DNA from: Parcubacteria bacterium SG8_24
GTDB taxonomy: Bacteria > Patescibacteriota > Patescibacteriia > SG8-24
NCBI GenBank assembly: GCA_001303185.1
Contig: LJNP01000005.1
Span: 5,669-41,058, forward strand
Length of the DNA stretch: 35,390 bases
Direction of reading: 5' to 3'
Position 1 is the first letter of the stretch; each line of letters begins with the position of its first letter. Position numbers and translations under genes: made by a program. Positions 34,868 through 35,390 of this stretch are shown one piece after another. Under the pieces are notes generated by a model. That model was not told the origin of the DNA and searched no databases. It was given only the letters and a program-made list of their open reading frames with translations.

Positions 34868-34896
34868 AACCTACCGTATCCGGACCCGACTGTCAA
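34868..34896 (-). promoter_or_regulatory. Promoter TTGACA-N17-TAGGTT
   Basis: Spacer 34874-34890; followed by GTTCTTTGAAAC. Confidence 0.5.
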
Positions 34897-34942
34897 CCGG
34901 CCGCGAACGACGTCCGTCCACCCAGACCGCGGTTTCGCCGAC

Positions 34943-34987
34943 AAAAAAAGACCGCCGGGGGTCCTGGTCGTTCAGGACCTCAGGCGG
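34943..34987 (-). terminator. Intrinsic terminator (minus)
   Basis: Minus strand ccgcctgaggtcctgaacgaccaggacccccggcgg then T7. Confidence 0.8.
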
Positions 34988-34994
34988 CCAGAGA

Positions 34995-35384
34995 TCATCT
35001 TTCCGGAAGAAGTGCCAGCGATCCGCTGATCGTCTCGAAGTCCTTGAGCCGCTTCTCGTCGGCTTCCGGAGGCCAGCGCCCGATCAGGACCACGACCTGG
35101 TCGGACCACCGCTTCACCAGGATCACGCCGACACAGGCCACGCCTTCGACCTCGCCCCGGAAATTGTAGCGGCACCAACTGCCGTCGGACGCTTTCCGGA
35201 GCGGCGAGACCGGCGCCCCATTGAGCATCATCAGTTCCTGGAGGGTGCGACAGGTGGGAATCGGCTTGACCTCGGATCGGTCATGCACGCTAACGACAAT
35301 GCGTGACCGGCCGTCACGATGTGCCAGGACAGCGCTGACATTGGCGGCCGCTGCCGCCTCCCGGTCGCGACGCCAACCGTTCAC
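34995..35384 (-). CDS. Hypothetical protein, probably 5' truncated by the window edge
   Basis: Open to the window edge; C-term VVVLIGRWPPEADEKRLKDFETISGSL resembles the 28826-29392 lipoprotein. Confidence 0.6.
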   Translation of the reverse strand: MNGWRRDREAAAAANVSAVLAHRDGRSRIVVSVHDRSEVKPIPTCRTLQELMMLNGAPVSPLRKASDGSWCRYNFRGEVEGVACVGVILVKRWSDQVVVLIGRWPPEADEKRLKDFETISGSLALLPER

Positions 35385-35390
35385 GGGATG

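Noticed and set aside
33838-35169. 443-aa + ORF
   Set aside because: Antisense shadow of the multi-TM gene; Gln/Glu/Gly/Asp-rich with no motifs.
1-35390. CRISPR arrays, transposases, restriction or toxin-antitoxin systems
   Set aside because: None found: no direct-repeat/spacer periodicity and no transposase, Cas or toxin-antitoxin motifs in the ORF track.

Overview
The window looks like chromosomal DNA from a GC-rich bacterium, probably of the CPR/Patescibacteria type. That is inferred from the short minimal proteins, the many S74/fibre-like and Cys-rich surface proteins and the small zinc-ribbon ORF; no search was run. Most genes are on the minus strand. Recognisable loci: a LOG-family (TIGR00730-like) Rossmann protein (partial), an AAA_32/Lon-like protease, an RBBP9-like hydrolase, an M14 carboxypeptidase, tRNA-Gln(CUG), dnaX, a TraD/VirD4-like ATPase, cysS, a two-gene surface-fibre operon (387 aa + 1584 aa with a C-terminal S74 chaperone), the heat-shock operon hrcA-grpE-dnaK-[DUF3467-like]-dnaJ behind a perfect CIRCE, an SPFH protein, a minimal YidC, a half-size MFS protein, a GIY-YIG-like protein, a pseudopilin, a C39-like peptidase and an Elp3-like radical SAM protein. 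Main second-look items: (i) a promoter-to-terminator interval of about 140 nt on the + strand (29525-29698) that can form a long hairpin whose loop is perfectly complementary (9 nt) to downstream RNA, a candidate undescribed pseudoknotted ncRNA; (ii) a 12-bp motif GTTCNTTCMAAC 5-10 bp downstream of the -10 of five TTGAC-N17 promoters, a candidate regulon signal; (iii) a GIY-YIG protein with three catalytic-motif positions substituted, preceded by a near-consensus promoter and an intrinsic-terminator-like hairpin ending at the ATG; (iv) a frameshift that disrupts a multi-TM protein; (v) a radical SAM-like protein with a Cx4Cx2C motif.
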